Origin: CAZJFH01 sp964545205
Lineage (GTDB): Bacteria > Pseudomonadota > Alphaproteobacteria > Rhodospirillales > Magnetospirillaceae
NCBI GenBank assembly: GCA_964545205.1
Contig: CAZJFH010000113.1
Coordinates: 1-8,830, forward strand
Direction of reading: 5' to 3'
Length of the DNA stretch: 8,830 bases
Shown: positions 6,123-8,830 of the stretch, piece by piece
Layout of the letters: each line of letters starts with the position of its first letter
How positions within the stretch are numbered: position 1 is the first letter of the stretch
The notes under the pieces: model-generated
Seen by the model: only the letters and a program-made list of their open reading frames with translations
What the model was told of the DNA's origin: nothing
Database searches by the model: none
Translations under genes and position numbers: made by a program

Positions 6123-7517
6123 GTGCCGCCGGTGAAGCAGGACGGACCGTCTTCCCTGATTGCCGGCGGGGCGCTCGACAGCCTCGACGTGGGCGTCGTC
6201 GTCCTCGACACCGCCGGCCGGGTCGTGCTGTGGAACGCCTGGATGCAGCGCGCCTCCGGGATTTCGCTGGCCGCCGCGCTTGGCGCCCCGCTGACGACGC
6301 TGTTCCCGCGCCTTGCGCAGACGCGGCTGCCCGGGGCGATCGAGGACGCGCTTCGCGCCAACATCCCGTCGGTGTTTTCGCACGCCCTCAACCGGACGCT
6401 CCTGGACCTCACCACCGCCGACGGTCGACCGATGCTGCAGAACGTCGTCGTCCGCCCGCTCCTGCTGGACGGCGCGGCACATGCCGCGATCCAGGTCAGC
6501 GACATGACGGCGACCGCCAGGCGCGAACATTTCCTGCGCTCCCGCCGCGAGGCGCGCTACCGCGCGGTGGTCGAGACCGCGACCGACGCCATCGTGACCA
6601 CCGACGTCAAGGGCAGCATCCAGTGGATCAACAGCGCCGCCGAGGCGATCTTCGGCCGGCGCTCGGCCGATCTGGTCGGCGCTCCGATCGGTGCGATCCT
6701 TGCCGACGCCGAGAAGTGGCCGCGCGGCCGATCGGCCGAGACGCCGAGCCCGGTGGAAATCCAGGGCCGCCGCGCGGACGGCTCGCTGGTGCCGTTGGAG
6801 ATGGCCGTCGCCACCTGGGAGAGCGACGAGGCGCGCAGCTTCACCACCGGAATCCTGCGCGACATCTCCGAGCGCAAGCGCACCCAGAGCGAGCTGGAAT
6901 CGGCGCTGGACGCCAAGACCATGCTGCTGCGCGAAATCAACCACCGGGTCAAGAACAGCCTGAACCTGGTGTCGAGCCTGCTGACGCTGCAGGCCGGCCA
7001 GACGGCCGAGCCGGCGATGCGGCTGCATTTCGACGACGCCCGCAACCGCATCCACGCCATCGCGCAGGTGCACGAGCGGCTGTATCAGAGCGACAAGTTC
7101 GAAGCGGTCGAGATCAGCAGCTATCTCGACCAACTCTGCGCCGACGTGGTCAGAGGCGCGGGCGGGCCGTCGGTGGTCCAACTGACGGTGTCGTCCGACC
7201 GGGTCGAGGTGCCGATCGACCAGGCGGTGCCGCTCGGGCTGATGGCCAGCGAGTTGATCACCAACGCCATCAAGCACGGCCGCAGCACCGGCATGGCGCG
7301 GGTCGAGGTCTCGTTCCGCAGCGACGGCGACGACTTCGAAATGCGGGTCGCCGACCACGGACCCGGACTGCCGGCGGACTTCGATCCGACGCGGGCGCGT
7401 GGCCTCGGCATCCGCCTGGTGCTCGCCTTCGCCCAGCAGATCGGCGCCGCGATCGACTTTCCCGAGACGGAGGTCGGTGCGATCTTTCGCATCCGCGGTC
7501 GAATCAAGGCCTCGTGA
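6123..7517 (+). CDS. cytoplasmic two-PAS sensor histidine kinase, HisKA_2 type
   Basis: This 464-residue kinase has no signal peptide or transmembrane segment, so it senses an intracellular cue. PAS domain 1 spans about residues 15-125 (starts near LDSLDVGVVVLD). PAS domain 2 spans about 145-255 (RYRAVVETATDAIVTTD; ends with the DISERKR motif typical of a PAS/PAC end). A short coiled linker leads to the HisKA_2 dimerisation motif REINHRVKNS with phospho-accepting His274. The ATPase domain follows, with N box ELITNAIKHG (377-386), G1 DHGPGLP (411-417) and G2 GLGI (427-430). HisKA_2 and related HWE kinases in alphaproteobacteria often serve general stress or light signalling through single-domain receivers or PhyR. 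The GTG at 6123 abuts the cheC stop with no clear Shine-Dalgarno; GTG at 6132 is an alternative. The likely partner is the receiver encoded two genes upstream. It converges with the thiolase gene across 27 nt, where no terminator was recognised. Confidence 0.92.
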   Translation: MPPVKQDGPSSLIAGGALDSLDVGVVVLDTAGRVVLWNAWMQRASGISLAAALGAPLTTLFPRLAQTRLPGAIEDALRANIPSVFSHALNRTLLDLTTADGRPMLQNVVVRPLLLDGAAHAAIQVSDMTATARREHFLRSRREARYRAVVETATDAIVTTDVKGSIQWINSAAEAIFGRRSADLVGAPIGAILADAEKWPRGRSAETPSPVEIQGRRADGSLVPLEMAVATWESDEARSFTTGILRDISERKRTQSELESALDAKTMLLREINHRVKNSLNLVSSLLTLQAGQTAEPAMRLHFDDARNRIHAIAQVHERLYQSDKFEAVEISSYLDQLCADVVRGAGGPSVVQLTVSSDRVEVPIDQAVPLGLMASELITNAIKHGRSTGMARVEVSFRSDGDDFEMRVADHGPGLPADFDPTRARGLGIRLVLAFAQQIGAAIDFPETEVGAIFRIRGRIKAS

Positions 7518-7544
7518 GGGGCGACGGGGCGCGGACTCGTCGGC

Positions 7545-8747
7545 TCAGGCGCGCTCGATCACCACCGCCATTCCCTGGCCGACGCCGATGCACATCGTCA
7601 CCAGGGCGAAACGGCCCGCGCTGCGTTGGAGCTGCCGCAGCGCGGTCAGCGCCAGACGCGCGCCCGAAGCGCCCAGCGGATGGCCGATGGCGATCGCGCC
7701 GCCATTGGGGTTCAGGCGCGGATCGTCCGGGGACAGGCCGAGTTGCTGCGCGCAGCCGAGCACCTGCACCGCGAAGGCCTCGTTGATCTCGATGACGTCC
7801 ATGTCGGCCAGGCCCAGCCCGGCCCGTTCCAGCGCCTTGCGGCTCGCCGGCACCGGCCCGAGTCCCATCACCCGCGGCGGCACGCCGGCGACGGCGGCGG
7901 CCCGGATGCGGCCGAGCGGCGCCACGCCGGCCTTGTCGCCGATCGCCCGGCTGCCGACGATCACCGCCGCGGCGCCGTCGTTGATGCCCGATGCGTTGCC
8001 GGCGGTCACGACGCCGCCGGCGAACAGCGGCCGCAGCTTCTCGAGGGCGCCGGCGGTGGTCTCGGGGCGCGGGTGCTCGTCCTCGGCGACGGTCAGCGGC
8101 GGCGTCTTGCGGCCGGTCGGCACCGGGACGGCGACGATCTCGCCTGCGAAGAAGCCGCCCTGCCTGGCGACGGCGTATTTGCGCTGCGACGCCAGGGCGA
8201 AGCCGTCGCAGGCGTCTCGCCCGATCCCGAGATCGGCGGCGATGTTGTCGGCGGTCTCGGGCATCGAATCGCCGCCGTGGGCCTCGACCACCCGCGGATT
8301 GGCGAAGCGGGCGCCGATCGTCGTGTCGTAGATACGGGCGTCGCGGGAATACGCGCTCTCGGACTTGGCGAGCACGAACGGCGCCCGGCTCATGCTCTCG
8401 ACGCCGCCGGCGACGAACAGTTCGCCCTCGCCGCAGGTCACCGCGCGGGCGGCGTCGGCGATCGCCGCCAGGCCGCTGGCGCACAGCCGGTTGACCGTCT
8501 GGCCGGCGACCTCGACCGGCAGCCCGGCCAGCAGCGCCGCGTGGCGGGCGACGTTGCGGCTGTCCTCGCCGGCCTGGTTGGTGCAGCCGAGGATGACGTC
8601 CTCGACCTGGTCGGGCCGAAAGCCGGAGCGGTCGATCAGGGCGCGGATCACCGTCGCCGCCAGGTCGTCGGGACGCACCGGCGCCAGGGCGCCGGCGTGG
8701 CGGCCGAACGGCGTGCGCAGGCCGTCGTAGATGTAGGCGTCGAGCAT
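7545..8747 (-). CDS. thiolase, probably 3-oxoadipyl-CoA thiolase (PcaF/PaaJ-like)
   Basis: Thiolases cleave 3-oxoacyl-CoA with CoA. PcaF/PaaJ-type enzymes split 3-oxoadipyl-CoA into succinyl-CoA and acetyl-CoA, the last step of the beta-ketoadipate or phenylacetate pathway. The 400-residue length is typical of that subgroup. Catalytic Cys89 (VNRLCASG), His356 (GHPLGASG) and Cys386 (MCIGVGQG) are all present. Stretches such as NQAGEDSRNVAR, GGVESMSRAPFV, DTTIGARF and GDSMPETA closely resemble PcaF as I recall it, and favour it over a generic acetyl-CoA acetyltransferase, but substrate cannot be proven by sequence alone. The ATG at 8747 has AAGGAC at 8755-8760 as Shine-Dalgarno. It follows a partial upstream gene by 12 nt, so it is probably in an operon. 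It is unrelated to the chemotaxis genes it faces. Confidence 0.9.
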   Translation of the reverse strand: MLDAYIYDGLRTPFGRHAGALAPVRPDDLAATVIRALIDRSGFRPDQVEDVILGCTNQAGEDSRNVARHAALLAGLPVEVAGQTVNRLCASGLAAIADAARAVTCGEGELFVAGGVESMSRAPFVLAKSESAYSRDARIYDTTIGARFANPRVVEAHGGDSMPETADNIAADLGIGRDACDGFALASQRKYAVARQGGFFAGEIVAVPVPTGRKTPPLTVAEDEHPRPETTAGALEKLRPLFAGGVVTAGNASGINDGAAAVIVGSRAIGDKAGVAPLGRIRAAAVAGVPPRVMGLGPVPASRKALERAGLGLADMDVIEINEAFAVQVLGCAQQLGLSPDDPRLNPNGGAIAIGHPLGASGARLALTALRQLQRSAGRFALVTMCIGVGQGMAVVIERA

Positions 8748-8759
8748 GGTGCAGGTCCT

Positions 8760-8830
8760 TCAGGGTTCCGTTGCGAGCAGCGACAGATCGAGCAGGGCGC
8801 GGCGGCGCAGCCACAGGCTCGGCCGGTAGC
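8760..8830 (-). CDS. C-terminal end of an unidentified gene upstream of the thiolase (5' partial)
   Basis: Reading the minus strand from the window edge (first full codon at 8828), 22 codons run to a TGA at 8760-8762. They encode a Leu/Arg-rich tail that includes SLWLRRRALLDLSLL. About 19 of the 22 codons end in G or C, like the true genes here, whereas the other two minus frames over this segment have poor third-position GC or implausible Cys-rich content. The stop is 12 nt before the thiolase ATG, and its final base is the first base of that gene's Shine-Dalgarno AAGGAC, as is common within operons. Too little is visible to name a product. Confidence 0.5.
   Translation of the reverse strand, partial: YRPSLWLRRRALLDLSLLATEP

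Noticed and set aside
5013..7358. A 781-codon open frame on the minus strand opposite the receiver, cheC and kinase genes
   Set aside because: Same composition artefact; no domains, low-complexity content, and the + strand genes carry complete family motifs.
7522..7542. CGACG...CGTCG inverted repeat between the converging kinase and thiolase genes, as a terminator
   Set aside because: The stem is 5 bp with an 11-nt loop, no T-run on either strand; expected by chance at this GC content.

Overview
The window is a very GC-rich, tightly packed stretch of bacterial chromosome. Codon third positions are strongly G/C. The gene content (CheB/CheR/CheY/CheA, CheC, a HisKA_2-type kinase and a PcaF-like thiolase) together with the base composition suggests an alphaproteobacterium, perhaps of the Rhodospirillales type. 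That placement is an inference; no rRNA or other phylogenetic marker is present.

Region 1 (1-4937, + strand) is most of a chemotaxis-type operon. In order it holds the methylesterase domain of cheB (5' end cut by the window edge), a HEAT-repeat protein, cheR, cheY, cheA and a small STAS-like protein. Every junction is an overlap or a gap of a few bases (10-nt overlap, 5-nt gap, 8-nt overlap, ATGA, GTGA), so the block looks co-transcribed and translationally coupled. The two non-canonical members are the HEAT protein between cheB and cheR and the STAS-like protein fused by GTGA to the end of cheA. CheA also carries an unusual domain between its Hpt and dimerisation domains, in place of an obvious classical P2 domain. 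No receptor, CheW or CheD is visible; they may lie upstream of the window.

Region 2 (4938-5106) is the only sizeable intergenic gap. It contains two promoter-like elements and a strong Shine-Dalgarno sequence for the next gene, so region 3 probably has its own transcription start.

Region 3 (5107-7517, + strand) is a three-gene cassette: a stand-alone receiver protein, a CheC-family CheY-P phosphatase with two active-site motifs, and a soluble two-PAS histidine kinase of the HisKA_2 type. Read together, this is a kinase-receiver-phosphatase module beside the Che operon. The likely picture is two kinases (CheA and the PAS kinase) and two single-domain receivers (CheY and the second receiver), with CheC removing phosphate from one or both.

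Region 4 (7545-8830, - strand) is unrelated metabolism facing the signalling genes tail to tail. It holds a complete thiolase very like 3-oxoadipyl-CoA thiolase (PcaF/PaaJ), preceded by the last 22 codons of an unidentified upstream gene.

No tRNA, rRNA, CRISPR array, insertion sequence or clear terminator was seen. Long minus-strand open frames opposite cheA and the kinase are composition artefacts of the high GC content.
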